From an uncultured Hyphomonas sp. (GTDB lineage Bacteria; Pseudomonadota; Alphaproteobacteria; Caulobacterales; Hyphomonadaceae): 64,000 nt of DNA. Below, piece by piece: positions 1 through 8,603 of this stretch. The DNA is taken from NCBI RefSeq assembly GCF_963677035.1, contig NZ_OY781472.1, positions 2,232,001-2,296,000 of the forward strand, in the 5' to 3' direction. Every line of letters begins with the position of its first letter. Position 1 is the first letter of the stretch. The notes under the pieces were generated by a model. The model was not told the DNA's origin, ran no database searches, and was given only the letters and a program-made list of their open reading frames with translations. The translations under genes were made by a program, and so were the position numbers.

Positions 1-1
1 C

Positions 2-364
2 AACATGGCCTGGGTGTTCGGGTATTTCCGGGCATCCTGGACGCTGCGGGTCGACCTGATGGGCGATTTCATCACCCGGCTGCTGAAGCATATGGATGAG
101 AAGGGCGTCAGCCAGGTGCGCGTGAAGCTGCGCGAAGAAGACAAGGACATGGAGATCCTGCCCTGGATCGATCCGGAAGACTTCAATCCCGGCTACCTCA
201 TGCGCTCCATGCATCTCCTGCCGAAGCGCGGGTCCAAATATATCTGGCAGCACACGCAGGACTACTGGAACGAGAAAGAGGAAATCCCGAATATCGACCT
301 TGAATCCGAGGAGTTCGACTATTCCGGACAGACAGCCAGGACGCCGGAAACCGCCGGAGCCTGA
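2..364 (+). CDS. Flavin-containing (Baeyer-Villiger type) monooxygenase, C-terminal part
   Basis: This is the last 120 residues of a protein whose beginning lies outside the window; the frame is open from base 2 to the stop at 362-364. The stretch reading WVFGYFRASWTLR followed by HMDEKG matches the C-terminal region of EthA-like FAD/NADPH-dependent monooxygenases, which carry a G-Y-x-x-A-S-W-T-L segment and a conserved R-L-L-x-H-M-D helix. Family members oxygenate ketones, thioamides or related substrates in the cytoplasm. The FAD and NADPH Rossmann motifs would be upstream and cannot be checked. The gene is followed directly by a strong terminator. The substrate cannot be inferred. Confidence 0.8.
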   Translation, partial: NMAWVFGYFRASWTLRVDLMGDFITRLLKHMDEKGVSQVRVKLREEDKDMEILPWIDPEDFNPGYLMRSMHLLPKRGSKYIWQHTQDYWNEKEEIPNIDLESEEFDYSGQTARTPETAGA

Positions 365-386
365 GACCCGCCAGACACGAATGAGA

Positions 387-419
387 GGCCCTCCTGTCAC
401 CCGCGGGAGGGCCTTTTTT
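387..419 (+). terminator. Rho-independent terminator of the monooxygenase gene
   Basis: Perfect 8-bp GC stem GGCCCTCC / GGAGGGCC (387-394 and 406-413) followed by six T residues at 414-419, 23 bases after the stop codon. Confidence 0.9.
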
Positions 420-556
420 ATGGGTTAATCACCTGTTGCCCCGGCGCTGGCCTGCGGGGGCAGATTCTCTGTCGGCATGCGCTTGCATCGCCCTCATAAA
501 AGACTAACGGTTATTTAGGGCTTTTCAATTCCCCGGATTAAATCTAAAGGGGTTCG

Positions 557-1216
557 ATGAGCATGAGAGAAGACTTCGTACGCCCCCGGTCCGAGCGGGA
601 AAACGCTGCCCGGCGGGCCGCAATCATCGATGCGGCTGAAGCGCTTGTGATGGAGAGCTCCAATCAGAGGTTCTCCATCGGAGATATCGCGAAACGCGTC
701 GGCGTGTCACAAAGCACCATCTTCCTGCATTTCAGGAACCGGGAAGAACTGTTGACCACGTTGTACGTAGGGGCGAGCAAAAAGTTCTTCGAAACGTTTG
801 TCAGCAAGCTTCACGAGGGCATGTCTGACAGGGCGTTCTGTGAGGCCTTCGCCGATACGATGGTGGAACGTCCGGCTTTCCGTCTGATGCGGCCCGGTAT
901 CATGCGGGTCGTGAAAGCAAGCCTGAACAAGGATTACATCCTCGAGGCGGTGAAGGAGAGCGATCTCTTCCGGGAGGCTGTCGCCGATCAGGTGGATGAG
1001 ATCATGAAGCTCAAGCCGGGCGAGGGGCGTATATTGATGAAGGCATTCGTCAATCTGATGTGCGGCGCCGTCCAGACCGACATCAGCGGTTTCCTTGCAA
1101 CGGAACACATGGATGAGGCCGTCGCCGAGCGCATCCAGTTGTTCGATTTCAGGTATGCCTTCCTCTGCGGTTCAGAGCTTCTAATGAAGGGCGTTCGTGT
1201 CGCAGGCTCGCACTGA
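557..1216 (+). CDS. TetR/AcrR family transcriptional regulator (first of a paralogous pair)
   Basis: A 219-residue TetR-type DNA-binding repressor. Residues about 18-65 form the N-terminal helix-turn-helix, with the typical run of D-A-A-E, F-S-I-x-D-I-A and V-S-x-S-T-I-F-x-H-F. The rest is a helical ligand-binding and dimerisation domain with no recognisable specificity. The next gene downstream encodes another 219-residue TetR protein with matching N-terminal layout (E-F/D-F, R-R/R-P-R-S), so the two look like a tandem duplication. It is separated from the monooxygenase gene by a terminator. The ligand is unknown; a lipid or acyl-CoA signal would fit the acyl-CoA dehydrogenase nearby, but that is only inference. 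Confidence 0.88.
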   Translation: MSMREDFVRPRSERENAARRAAIIDAAEALVMESSNQRFSIGDIAKRVGVSQSTIFLHFRNREELLTTLYVGASKKFFETFVSKLHEGMSDRAFCEAFADTMVERPAFRLMRPGIMRVVKASLNKDYILEAVKESDLFREAVADQVDEIMKLKPGEGRILMKAFVNLMCGAVQTDISGFLATEHMDEAVAERIQLFDFRYAFLCGSELLMKGVRVAGSH

Positions 1217-1364
1217 GATGTGACGTTGCTGTCACCCCCCCCATCTATAAAGTACCCCAACAGAGAATGAACTGTCTGTTTCGGGTGGAATTTCTATGGC
1301 TTGCGCTGGGTGTACCGCAGGCCTGGGGGCAGGTTTCCATCCGGGCCAGCGAAGAGGGGGCCTG

Positions 1365-2024
1365 ATGGCAATCCGTGAAGAGTTCCGGCGTGCGCGCTCG
1401 GACCACGAAAAAGAAGCTCGCCGCATTGAGATCCTCGAAGCAGCGGAGGATATGCTCCTCAAATCGGGAAATGAGCGGTTTGCGGTGTCTGCGCTGGCGG
1501 CCCGGGTCAAGGTGTCGAAAAGCACCGTTTTTCTCTACTTTGGTAACAAGGAAGAGATGCTGCTGGCGGTCTATGAACGCGCCTTTTTGAGGGTCCTCGG
1601 GCAGGTGGAAGATCGGCTTACGCCTGGCATGTCCGGAAAGGATTTGGCCGTTGTATTCATCGACAGCATGACAGACCATCCCGCCATGCTGATGTTGCGG
1701 GCATATCTTGCCCGCACGATTGAGCGGAATGTCCCTCTGGAATCGATGGTGTCGACCAGGAAGCGGCTCCTGGATCGCGGGATAGCCGTGACGGAAAAAA
1801 TGGACGAGGTCATGGATCTGGAGAGCGGCAACGGCATGCGCATGCTGATGTCGCTTGTGAATCTGGCGGCAGGGGCTTTGCAGGTGGACGCGCTTCCTTA
1901 TGTCGACGCAAAGGATGTTCCGCAGGAAATTGCCGATCTCCTGCATACCGCCGCGATCCGCAATATTTTCATGGACGGGGCAGAGTTCATCTTCCGCGGT
2001 GCAACCGGCCGGCCCTTCGAATAA
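1365..2024 (+). CDS. TetR/AcrR family transcriptional regulator (second of a paralogous pair)
   Basis: A 219-residue TetR regulator. The frame is open further upstream to 1296, but the start at 1365 (MAIREEF) is preferred. It has a purine-rich AAGAGGGGG ribosome site just upstream and gives the same length and N-terminal alignment as the preceding TetR gene. The HTH lies at about residues 20-62, ending in the V-S-K-S-T-V-F-L-Y-F recognition region. It is transcribed in the same direction as its paralogue, 148 bases downstream, and converges on the acyl-CoA dehydrogenase gene. Target and ligand are not evident. Confidence 0.87.
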   Translation: MAIREEFRRARSDHEKEARRIEILEAAEDMLLKSGNERFAVSALAARVKVSKSTVFLYFGNKEEMLLAVYERAFLRVLGQVEDRLTPGMSGKDLAVVFIDSMTDHPAMLMLRAYLARTIERNVPLESMVSTRKRLLDRGIAVTEKMDEVMDLESGNGMRMLMSLVNLAAGALQVDALPYVDAKDVPQEIADLLHTAAIRNIFMDGAEFIFRGATGRPFE

Positions 2025-2120
2025 TGGCCTTCTCTCTGGAGGCGCAAGTGATGGCGCCCCCGGGCCGCAAATTCGGCGCTACGGTGATGCGCCAGGCGGG
2101 AAAGCGGCCTGCAATCTCCT

Positions 2121-3269
2121 CTACGGACAGCCGATAGCCTTGGCGAGAATGTTCCGGTGCACTTCGCTGGTGCCGGAATAGATCGTCGCTGCCCTTGTGG
2201 CCAGATATTTGGCCTGCGCGAAATCGCTGTTCGGGGCCGCTTCCAGGGCGGCTTCCGTGATGGCCTGGTGCAGTTCTGTCGCCAGCAGTTTCAGCTGCGA
2301 TGCAGCCGGGCCGCCGACCAGCGTGCCAAGCCCGTTGTTCGTGCGCTCATCAAGTGCTTCGAGCGTATCGGTCTGAATTTCCAGTTCGGCGAAGCGCATC
2401 CGCAGCCCGGCCGTCATCGGTCCGTTCAGCGCAGCATTCCGCCGCGCTGCGCGCAGGGCCCGGCGCAACAGGCCCGTCGTGGTGTTGTTGCCGCGCGCGA
2501 TGGACATCAGCTGTTTGGCCGTTTTCCAGCCCTCGCCAATCTCGCCGATCCGGTCTGCCGCAGGGGTGCGCACGCCGTTGAAGAACACTTCGTTCGTTTC
2601 GCACTCGCCGTCGAGAAATCTGATCGGCCGCACGTCGATCCCCGGCCGGTCCATCTCCACCAGCAGGAAGACGACGCCGCTGCCGCCATGCGTGCCCGGG
2701 TCGCACCGGGCGAGCAGGAACATGTGCGTCGCGTACTGAGCGAAACTTGTCCAGATCTTGCTGCCTGTCAGGATGAAATCGTCGCCGTCGCGCTCTGCCT
2801 TCATGGACAGGGCAGACAGGTCTGACCCGGCCTGAGGTTCGGAGAAGCCCTGGCACCATTCGTGCTCACCCTTCAGGATAGCGGGCAGGTAGCGGGCCTT
2901 CTGTTCCGGTGTCCCGGCCTCAATGATCAGGGGGCCAATTGTCCGCACACCGGAATTCATAAGGATCGGCGCATCCCGCTCGGCGCAGGCATTCTCGAAA
3001 TAGATGCGCTGTTCCGCGCTCCATCCGGCGCCGCCATGCTCCACCGGCCATGTCGGGGCGTACCAGCCGCGCGTGTTCAGTTTTTCGCGCCAGATCCGGC
3101 ATGCCTCTGCGTCAGACTTCAGCCCGGTCGTCTCGCGTCCGGCGGCGCGCAGGTCTTCGGTGAGCTCGGTGTCGAGAAATTCGTCCACTCCGGCGCAGAA
3201 TTCAGCCCACTCACGCTCATCCTCACGGGTATGAGGGGGCGAGTCTCCGAGGTAAAAGCTGCCATCCAT
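2121..3269 (-). CDS. Acyl-CoA dehydrogenase family protein
   Basis: A 382-residue FAD-dependent acyl-CoA dehydrogenase. It would introduce an alpha-beta double bond into an acyl-CoA thioester and pass electrons to electron transfer flavoprotein. Visible family signatures are W-C-Q-G-F-S-E-P-x-A-G-S-D-L (flavin/substrate loop), G-S-K-I-W-T-S, and a C-terminal helix ending in Y-S-G-T-S-E-V-H-R-N-I (nucleotide and CoA contact). The start at 3269 (MDGSFYL) is chosen because GGAGGGAG lies 6 bases upstream; an in-frame codon at 3329 has no such site. The substrate chain is unknown. The gene converges on two TetR regulators, which could control it. Confidence 0.9.
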   Translation of the reverse strand: MDGSFYLGDSPPHTREDEREWAEFCAGVDEFLDTELTEDLRAAGRETTGLKSDAEACRIWREKLNTRGWYAPTWPVEHGGAGWSAEQRIYFENACAERDAPILMNSGVRTIGPLIIEAGTPEQKARYLPAILKGEHEWCQGFSEPQAGSDLSALSMKAERDGDDFILTGSKIWTSFAQYATHMFLLARCDPGTHGGSGVVFLLVEMDRPGIDVRPIRFLDGECETNEVFFNGVRTPAADRIGEIGEGWKTAKQLMSIARGNNTTTGLLRRALRAARRNAALNGPMTAGLRMRFAELEIQTDTLEALDERTNNGLGTLVGGPAASQLKLLATELHQAITEAALEAAPNSDFAQAKYLATRAATIYSGTSEVHRNILAKAIGCP

Positions 3270-3413
3270 GATGCGCTCCCTCCACCGGAGCAGACATCCC
3301 ATTACCGCGCACAGAGGCGAGTCCGGCAATCAGGGAAACTACGTGGGTGACGGAGGGGGAGGACCGGCGGAATCGTGCGCCGTCCGCCCTTTCAGGGGTG
3401 TTTCAGGGGCGCT

Positions 3414-4499
3414 TCAGAAGCCTTTGGCTTTCACGCGGTCGCGTCCGGCATGCTTGGCTTCGTAGAGGAAATTGTCGGCCTGTTCGACCATGTCGCGCGG
3501 TGTCATGCCCGGCTCGAAGCGGACGAGACCGAAGGAGGCGGTCACATCCCTGATCGTCTTCAGCGTGCCTTCGACCGGAGTCTCGGAACTCTTGAAATTG
3601 TATTTGATCTTCACCAGCAGGTTGTAGGCAGAGAACAGGTCCGTTTCCGGAAGGATGATCGCGAATTCCTCGCCGCCATAACGGGCGACCATGTCCTGGC
3701 CCTTGATGTTCTGCGTCACAACAGCTGCGAATTGTTGCAGCACGGCGTCGCCGACCTGGTGGCCATAGGTGTCGTTGACGTTCTTGAAATGGTCGATGTC
3801 GGCCAGGGCAAGGCAGAGCTTCTCGCCGGATTCGGCCGCGGCGCTGACTTCCCGTTCCAGCCGCTCGTCAAAGGCGCGGCGGTTGGCAATGGCGGTCAGC
3901 GGGTCGCGCATGCACTGGGTCTGTACTTCTTCCAATTCCTGATTGAGCGTGGCGATCTGCTTTTGCGACTCCACCAGGCCCTGGTTCAGTTCCCGCGTGG
4001 TTTCGGCCATACGCTTGTTGTCTTCCATCAATGTGGAGACCAGCGTGGTCAGGTGGTCGCCGGAGACTGCGCCGGGCAAGGCCTCGTTCGCCTTGTCGAG
4101 TGAGGCACCGAAATCGTCGCTGCTCTGAACACCCTGCTCGATGATCTTCATCACCTCGTCGATTTCCTTTTCGATGGCCATGCCGATCGAATGCCGGGCG
4201 GATGCGCTGTTCTCCTCGGTCAGAAATTCCCGAAAAATTGCACTAATATCGTACGGAGTCAGGGTGCCATTCGCCGCAACGGCCTGATCGACGCGCGCAA
4301 TAACGCGTGGGTCGGCGGCCTCCACATAGGCGTACCAGACGGCATAGGTGTTCGGGTCCGGCGGCGTGCGATGCTTCTGAATCAGATCAAAGGCACGTTG
4401 CGCATTTCGGAATATCTGCTTCAGGTCCGGCCCATTTGGGGCGGACGCTGCGGGCTTGGCTTCGGCCATTGCAGCTGCTTGCATGAACTTGGTTCCCAT
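3414..4499 (-). CDS. Diguanylate cyclase (GGDEF), cytoplasmic
   Basis: A 361-residue protein making cyclic di-GMP. The C-terminal GGDEF domain (about 195-361) has an intact catalytic GGEEF at 275-279, the D-P-L-T-x-I-x-N-R-R substrate segment and D-I-D-H-F-K. The allosteric inhibitory I-site, RxxD five residues ahead of GGEEF, reads KGQD (266-269), so the arginine is replaced by lysine and feedback inhibition may be weakened. The N-terminal 190 residues are helical with a predicted coiled coil (about 150-192) and no membrane segment. A similar N-terminal region is common in alphaproteobacterial cyclases, but I cannot name it. An alternative start is Met6. Confidence 0.88.
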   Translation of the reverse strand: MGTKFMQAAAMAEAKPAASAPNGPDLKQIFRNAQRAFDLIQKHRTPPDPNTYAVWYAYVEAADPRVIARVDQAVAANGTLTPYDISAIFREFLTEENSASARHSIGMAIEKEIDEVMKIIEQGVQSSDDFGASLDKANEALPGAVSGDHLTTLVSTLMEDNKRMAETTRELNQGLVESQKQIATLNQELEEVQTQCMRDPLTAIANRRAFDERLEREVSAAAESGEKLCLALADIDHFKNVNDTYGHQVGDAVLQQFAAVVTQNIKGQDMVARYGGEEFAIILPETDLFSAYNLLVKIKYNFKSSETPVEGTLKTIRDVTASFGLVRFEPGMTPRDMVEQADNFLYEAKHAGRDRVKAKGF

Positions 4500-4591
4500 C
4501 CCAGATATTAACTTCCCACGCTGACGAAAATATGCTGATCAGCTTGACTGTCGGTTAACGGCCCCTGCGACCAAATGTTTCTACCTGAGCG

Positions 4592-4963
4592 TTACGCCAG
4601 TCCCGGCCGCCAGGCATCCCGGATGTGCCGGGGCATCTGCCATGGGGCGATGGCGACGATGTCGTAGCGCCATCCGCACGCGGCGAGAGCAGGGTGGCGG
4701 GCCATCCAGAATTCCGAAGCGCGGTCAATACGTTGCCAGTTGCGTTGCGTGACGCTGTCAGCCGCCAGATCCAGCGTCTTGCGGTGCTTCACCTCCACAA
4801 AGGCGACCACGCCGCCCCGCCTGGCAATCAGGTCCACTTCCCCCATCGGGGTGCGCACGCGCTGGTCGAGTATGCGATAGCCTTTCGCCCGCAGGTAAAG
4901 CGCCGCCAGCCACTCGCCCTTGCGGCCCCGTCTTTCCGCCGCCTGCCGCTTCGCTTCAGCCAT
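4592..4963 (-). CDS. yraN: YraN family (UPF0102) endonuclease-like protein
   Basis: A 123-residue member of UPF0102, a small restriction-endonuclease-like fold. The family core is visible: G-E-x-x-A-x-x-Y-L near residue 16, G-E-V-D-L-I-A-R at about 42-49 and F-V-E-V-K-x-R at about 55-61, which supply the D and E-x-K residues typical of PD-(D/E)XK nucleases. It overlaps the end of rsmI by 8 bases on the same strand, as an operon. The block rsmI, yraN and a divergent LpoA-like gene mirrors the enterobacterial rsmI-lpoA-yraN neighbourhood. The cellular role is not established. Confidence 0.88.
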   Translation of the reverse strand: MAEAKRQAAERRGRKGEWLAALYLRAKGYRILDQRVRTPMGEVDLIARRGGVVAFVEVKHRKTLDLAADSVTQRNWQRIDRASEFWMARHPALAACGWRYDIVAIAPWQMPRHIRDAWRPGLA

Positions 4964-5915
4964 CGGCCTTTATCTGCAGGGCGCGTTGGTAGACTTCCCG
5001 CTTTGGCAGGCCGAGCGCGTCGGCGACCGCGTTGGCGGCGGCCTTGGTCGGCTGGTCGGCGAGGGCTTCGCGCAGCGCCGCGTCAAGACGCTGGGGCGTG
5101 ACGGCCTCGTCCAGCGGCGGTCCGGTCAGCACGACGATCTCGCCCTTGGGCCCTCCGGCTTCGGCATAGTGCGCGGCCAGCTCTTCCAGCGTCCCACGGC
5201 GGGTTTCCTCAAACAGTTTGGTCAGCTCACGCGTCACTGCTCCGGTCCGCTGAGGCCCCAGCACGGCGGCCATGTCTACCAGCGTGGCAGCCAGGCGCGG
5301 CCCGCTTTCATAGAAGATCAGCGTCGCCGGAACGGCCTTCAGGCTTTCGAGGGATTGCGTGCGTGCCCCTTGTTTTGGCGGTAGAAATCCGGCGAAGCAG
5401 AACCGGTCGCTGGGCAGGCCGCTGGCCACCAGCCCGGCCAGCATGGCCGAGGCACCGGGGACGGGGAACACGCGGTGGCCGGCCTCCAGCGCTTCATGCG
5501 CCAGTTTCCAGCCGGGATCGGAGACAAGCGGTGTGCCGGCATCGGAGACCAGCGCGATCCGCCCGCCTTCGGCCAGCTTGCGCAGCAGCTCGGGTCTCCG
5601 TTCCGCCCCATTATGGTCATGGTAAGGGCTGAGGCGGGCCTTAACCCCATAGGCGGACAGGAGTTTCCCCGCCACGCGCGTGTCCTCGGCCAGCACTTCG
5701 TCGGCCGCGGCCAGCACGTCCAGCGCGCGGAGCGTAATGTCCCGCAGGTTGCCGATCGGCGTGGAGACAACATAGAGACCCGGGGATAAGGCCTGTGCCG
5801 ATGATTGGGGCGGTTGCCCGTCCGGCCCGGCCCCCCTAGAGTCGCGCCAGCCGGGAATCGTCTGCGCGCCGGATGCTTCAGGAGATGTTTCAGGAGATGA
5901 CATTGCTGCAACCAT
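4956..5915 (-). CDS. rsmI: 16S rRNA (cytidine1402-2'-O)-methyltransferase RsmI
   Basis: A 319-residue SAM-dependent ribose methyltransferase acting on C1402 in the decoding centre of 16S rRNA. The tetrapyrrole-methylase fold is seen from about residue 45: L-Y-V-V-S-T-P-I-G-N-L-R-D-I-T, A-E-D-T-R, L-V-S-D-A-G-T-P-L-V-S-D-P-G and F-P-V-P-G-A-S-A. The first 40 residues are low complexity, and the real start may be Met5 (5903) or later, because the 5' end overlaps the 5' end of the divergent LpoA-like gene (from 5873). Translation is coupled to the downstream yraN by an 8-base overlap. Confidence 0.93.
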   Translation of the reverse strand: MVAAMSSPETSPEASGAQTIPGWRDSRGAGPDGQPPQSSAQALSPGLYVVSTPIGNLRDITLRALDVLAAADEVLAEDTRVAGKLLSAYGVKARLSPYHDHNGAERRPELLRKLAEGGRIALVSDAGTPLVSDPGWKLAHEALEAGHRVFPVPGASAMLAGLVASGLPSDRFCFAGFLPPKQGARTQSLESLKAVPATLIFYESGPRLAATLVDMAAVLGPQRTGAVTRELTKLFEETRRGTLEELAAHYAEAGGPKGEIVVLTGPPLDEAVTPQRLDAALREALADQPTKAAANAVADALGLPKREVYQRALQIKADG

Positions 5916-7207
5916 TGCTCAGGACGTTCAAAGCGCCAAGCCTTCTTCTCACAGGCTTCCTGTTCGCCACTGCCTGTGCCAGCGCGCCGGCGCGTCCGCC
6001 AGTCCAGATCGGCACCGGCAGCCCGCGCGCCGAGCCCGTGACCGAGCCCACCCGGCAGCCGGAAGAGGGCGTCGATGTCACGGTCCTCGAAGAGCCGGAA
6101 GACCTGACCCAGGTGATCGGCGATGGCGGCCTGACACCGGCCTTCATGGAAGGGCGCGAGATCAAGCGCGCCGCCGTGCTGCTGCCTTTCTCCCACCCGA
6201 ATGCTCAGGTCCGCGCTGAAGCGGAAAGCATGCTGGCCGGGATCGAACTGGCCCTGTTCCAGTATGCCGACGATGATGTCCTGATCATCCCGAAGGACAC
6301 CGCCGGCAAGACTTCCGTCACCGAGGCCCGCATCGATGAAGCCATCGGGGAAAAGGCCGATATTGTGCTGGGCCCGCTGTTCGGCGCCAATGTGAAAGCC
6401 ATCCGCGCGCGCGCGCAGGAAAAGCAGATCCCCGTTCTTGCCTTCTCGACTGACCGCACGGCGGCAGGCGGCGGCGCCTATCTCGCCTCCATCTCGCCGG
6501 AGGAAGAAGTCCGCCGCATGGTCGAATACGCCGCCGGGCAGGGCATCCGCAGCTTCGTCTTTCTCGGGCCGCAATCGGCCTATGGACGCCAGATCGAGAC
6601 TGCGCTGCGCACGCAGGTCTTCAATGTTGGCGGCACGGTGCTGACCTCGGCCTTCTACATGCCGGAAACCGGCGCCACCGAAGCGGCCCGGTCGGTTTCC
6701 GGGATCCTGAAATCCGAAATCGCCACCCATCCGGATGAAAAAGTCGCCGTGATGATCCCGGAGCGCGGCGTGAAGCTGCTCTCGATCGCGCCGCTGCTGC
6801 CGTACAACGGCGTGGACATGACCCATGTCATGCTGATGGGCACCAACCTGTGGAGCGATCAGTCCGTCTGGCGCGAACCGACGCTGAATGGCGCCGTCTA
6901 CCCCGCGCCGGACCCGGACAACCTCACCACTTTCCGCGAAGCCTATCGCCGGATCTATGGCAAGGCACCGACAGACCTCGCCGCCGTGGCCTATGATGCG
7001 GCCGCCGTGGCGGTGCGTCTCGCAGCGGAAGACAACCTCAAATACAATGGCGTGACAGACCCCGACGGCTTCTACGGCGTCGACGGCCTGTTCCGCTTCC
7101 GCCTCGACGGCACCAGCCAGCGCGGCCTTGCCGTGATGCAGATCCGCCCGACCGGTGCAGAACTGATCGAGAAGGGCGCCAGCCAGTTTGGCCCGGGGGC
7201 CAGCTGA
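5873..7207 (+). CDS. LpoA-like penicillin-binding protein activator (periplasmic binding fold lipoprotein)
   Basis: A 444-residue exported protein. A hydrophobic signal segment (about residues 22-34) ends in F-A-T-A-C, a plausible lipobox. A proline-rich linker follows, then a periplasmic-binding-protein type I domain (about 95-440) with the A-V-L-L-P-F-S opening and V-L-G-P-L-F-G. In gamma-proteobacteria LpoA activates PBP1A at the outer membrane. The shared neighbourhood with rsmI and yraN supports the same family, but binding of a PBP is inferred. An alternative start at 5897 would shorten the overlap with rsmI. The frame ends 134 bases before dnaJ. Confidence 0.75.
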   Translation: MLQEMFQEMTLLQPLLRTFKAPSLLLTGFLFATACASAPARPPVQIGTGSPRAEPVTEPTRQPEEGVDVTVLEEPEDLTQVIGDGGLTPAFMEGREIKRAAVLLPFSHPNAQVRAEAESMLAGIELALFQYADDDVLIIPKDTAGKTSVTEARIDEAIGEKADIVLGPLFGANVKAIRARAQEKQIPVLAFSTDRTAAGGGAYLASISPEEEVRRMVEYAAGQGIRSFVFLGPQSAYGRQIETALRTQVFNVGGTVLTSAFYMPETGATEAARSVSGILKSEIATHPDEKVAVMIPERGVKLLSIAPLLPYNGVDMTHVMLMGTNLWSDQSVWREPTLNGAVYPAPDPDNLTTFREAYRRIYGKAPTDLAAVAYDAAAVAVRLAAEDNLKYNGVTDPDGFYGVDGLFRFRLDGTSQRGLAVMQIRPTGAELIEKGASQFGPGAS

Positions 7208-7341
7208 TTCAGACAATCCGGCAGGCAATTTGACCGGGAAACTGGCGCAATCTGCCTGCATCCCTCCCTTGCACGTGTGTAATTCGCGCCCCACATGACG
7301 CGGCAGGGCAGGACTAGAGAGAAACGGCGAGCCATCCATCC

Positions 7342-8502
7342 ATGAGCAAGCGCGATTATTACGAGGTTCTGGGCGTCTCACGTGATGTGGACGAGAAGGC
7401 GCTGAAATCCGCCTACCGCAAGCTGGCGATGAAATACCATCCGGACCAGAACCCGGACAACAAGGAAGCCGAAGACAAATTCAAGGAAGTCGGCGAGGCC
7501 TATGCGATCCTTTCCGATGCGCAGAAACGCGCGGCCTATGACCAGTTTGGCCATGGCGCCTTCGAGAACGGCATGGGCGGGGGCGGCGGCAATCCGTTCG
7601 GCGCCGGTGTCCACCCGGAAGATATTTTCCAGGATCTGTTCAGCCAGGTGTTCGGCGCAGGCGGGTTTGGCGGCGGCCGTCGCCGCGGCGGCGCCCAGCG
7701 CGGGGCAGACCTGCGCTACGATCTCGAAATCACCCTGGCCGAGGCCTATGCCGGCAAGGACGAAACCATTCACGTGCCCCAGGCTGTCGACTGCAAGACC
7801 TGTGAAGGGTCTGGCGCCGCGCCGGGCACCACACCTGAAACCTGCGACACCTGTGGCGGCGCTGGCCGTGTGCGCGCTCAGCAGGGCTTCTTCACGATGG
7901 AACGCACCTGCCCGCGCTGTGGCGGCAAGGGCAAGACGATCAAGAAGCCGTGCAGGGATTGCGGCGGGGCTGGCCAGGTGCGCGAAGAGCGCACGCTGAA
8001 CGTGAAGATCCCCGCAGGCGTCGAAAGCGGCATGCGCATCCGTCTGGCCGGTGAGGGCGAAGACGGCGCGAATGGCGGCGGCAAGGGCGACCTCTACATC
8101 TTCGTCGACGTCGTCGAGCATGACATTTTCGAACGCGACGGGCCGAACCTCTATTGCCGCGCGCCGGTGCCGATGGTGACGGCCGCGCTGGGCGGTGAGA
8201 TCGAGATCCCGACCATCGATGGCGGCCGCGCCCGCGTCGTGGTGCCGGAAGGCGCCCAGACCGGCCGCAAGCTGCGCCTGCGCGGCAAGGGCATGCCGTC
8301 GGTCCGCCAGTCCGGCCATACCGGCGACCTGTTCGTCGAGATGTTCGTGGAAACCCCGCGCAACCTGTCGCCGCGCCAGAAAGACATCCTGCGCGAATTC
8401 TGCGACTGCTCCGGCGCCGACTGCCACCCCGAAAGCGAAGGCTTCCTCGGCCGCATCAAACGCTTCTGGAACGGCGACCACGAAGAAGACCGCCCGAACT
8501 AG
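7342..8502 (+). CDS. dnaJ: Molecular chaperone DnaJ (Hsp40)
   Basis: A full-length 386-residue type I J-protein, co-chaperone that stimulates DnaK ATPase and delivers unfolded substrates. The J domain (4-70) has the HPD motif in Y-H-P-D-Q-N. A Gly/Phe-rich linker follows (about 75-125). Four CxxCxGxG zinc-binding repeats come next: CKTCEGSG, CDTCGGAG, CPRCGGKG, CRDCGGAG. Then comes the C-terminal substrate-binding beta domain. dnaK is not next to it in this window; the gene upstream is the LpoA-like lipoprotein. A second, zinc-less J-protein is encoded at 53.5 kb. Confidence 0.97.
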   Translation: MSKRDYYEVLGVSRDVDEKALKSAYRKLAMKYHPDQNPDNKEAEDKFKEVGEAYAILSDAQKRAAYDQFGHGAFENGMGGGGGNPFGAGVHPEDIFQDLFSQVFGAGGFGGGRRRGGAQRGADLRYDLEITLAEAYAGKDETIHVPQAVDCKTCEGSGAAPGTTPETCDTCGGAGRVRAQQGFFTMERTCPRCGGKGKTIKKPCRDCGGAGQVREERTLNVKIPAGVESGMRIRLAGEGEDGANGGGKGDLYIFVDVVEHDIFERDGPNLYCRAPVPMVTAALGGEIEIPTIDGGRARVVVPEGAQTGRKLRLRGKGMPSVRQSGHTGDLFVEMFVETPRNLSPRQKDILREFCDCSGADCHPESEGFLGRIKRFWNGDHEEDRPN

Positions 8503-8603
8503 GCCCTTCGCCCGGAATTTGCCTTCAAAATAAACTGTCCATTTTGGATTGCTGACACATTCTCCGTTTAGGAGATTGTGACGGCAGGCAGAAAGGGCAG
8601 GCA

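Noticed and set aside
5339..7381. A 680-codon open frame on the minus strand
   Set aside because: It is opposite the LpoA-like gene and out of frame over rsmI; no domain, no ribosome site. High GC makes such antisense frames common here.
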